Shown piece by piece: positions 5,923 through 6,108 of a stretch of 6,108 nucleotides of DNA (its first letter is position 1; each line of letters begins with the position of its first letter). The notes under the pieces were generated by a model that ran no database searches, had not been told where the DNA came from, and saw nothing but the letters and a program-made list of their open reading frames with translations. The DNA lies in contig NZ_ML142873.1 of assembly GCF_004138495.1 (NCBI RefSeq), forward strand, positions 6,813 to 12,920, written 5' to 3'. The stretch is from Phytoactinopolyspora endophytica (GTDB lineage Bacteria > Actinomycetota > Actinomycetes > Jiangellales > Jiangellaceae). Made by a program: the position numbers and the translations under genes.

Positions 5923-6108
5923 ACGGCGTGGGCCGGGCCAGCGTCCGTAGCGCCGGCCGAGGAGTCACCGCCGTGCGGAAACCCCCGCACACGGGGCAGG
6001 GAACCCCCGCGCCCGGCGCCAGGCTCGGCTGACCGTTCCGTGACCACACGCACAGCTCCGCCCCGTCGGGATCCTGGCTGTGCGTCGCCGTATAGGTCGC
6101 CGACCATG
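5909..6108 (-). CDS. Unidentified protein, C-terminal 65 residues (runs off right edge)
   Basis: On the minus strand a frame open from the right edge ends at TGA 5911-5909. Its codons have strong G/C at third positions, unlike the competing frames over the same stretch, which read as Arg-rich or Gly/Ser-rich chance sequence. The visible part contains SATYTATHSQDPDGAELCVW, a further CPVCGG and a Pro/Arg-rich tail. The CPVC pair might bind zinc together with other residues upstream, or be redox-active; neither can be decided here. The gene converges on the M50B-like gene and overlaps its last 14 nt. I do not recognise the family. The start lies outside the window. Confidence 0.55.
   Translation of the reverse strand, partial: WSATYTATHSQDPDGAELCVWSRNGQPSLAPGAGVPCPVCGGFRTAVTPRPALRTLARPTPFTPE

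Noticed and set aside
5310..6032. A 240-residue plus-strand frame overlapping the M50B-like gene.
   Set aside because: It is an Arg-rich frame-shifted reading of the membrane-protein gene and lacks membrane segments or motifs.

Overview
The window looks like part of a high-GC Gram-positive (actinobacterial) chromosome. Support comes from strong G/C bias at third codon positions, a Tat-type lipoprotein signal, a LacI-family regulator of the actinobacterial sugar-regulator type, and GTG/ATG starts. The glycoside hydrolase and the binding protein are very rich in Asp/Glu, which would fit a salt-tolerant host. I cannot name a genus from sequence alone.

Layout, left to right. (1) Positions 1-910, minus strand: the first 303 residues of a carbohydrate ABC-transporter substrate-binding lipoprotein, running off the left edge. 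(2) Positions 911-1275: a divergent regulatory region with a perfect inverted repeat and two copies of an 18-bp repeat. (3) Positions 1276-3294, plus strand: a secreted glycoside hydrolase family 30 enzyme with a C-terminal CBM6-type carbohydrate-binding domain. (4) Positions 3295-3788: a non-coding convergent region holding a terminator-like hairpin, a large inverted-repeat element built from 19-bp units, and an 83-bp-period duplication of the 3' end of the next gene. (5) Positions 3789-4811, minus strand: a LacI-family repressor, probably made from a leaderless transcript, with a perfect 14-bp operator-like palindrome over its promoter. (6) Positions 4859-5160: a mostly featureless upstream region. 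(7) Positions 5161-5922, plus strand: a multi-spanning membrane protein with an HEIGH zinc-peptidase motif (M50B-like). (8) Positions 5909-6108, minus strand: the C-terminal 65 residues of an unidentified protein with a CPVC pair, overlapping the end of gene 7 tail to tail.

The first three genes read as a polysaccharide-utilisation locus. The secreted GH30-CBM6 enzyme would cut a plant or fungal beta-glycan outside the cell, the binding protein would capture the released oligosaccharides for an ABC importer whose permeases should lie beyond the left edge, and the LacI regulator would repress the locus until its sugar ligand appears. A core shared by the regulator's own palindrome and a site between the two divergent sugar genes supports this link. 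The M50B-like protein and the right-edge gene look unrelated to sugar use. I saw no CRISPR array, tRNA, rRNA, transposase or defence system. The most unusual parts are the non-coding repeats at 3344-3803.
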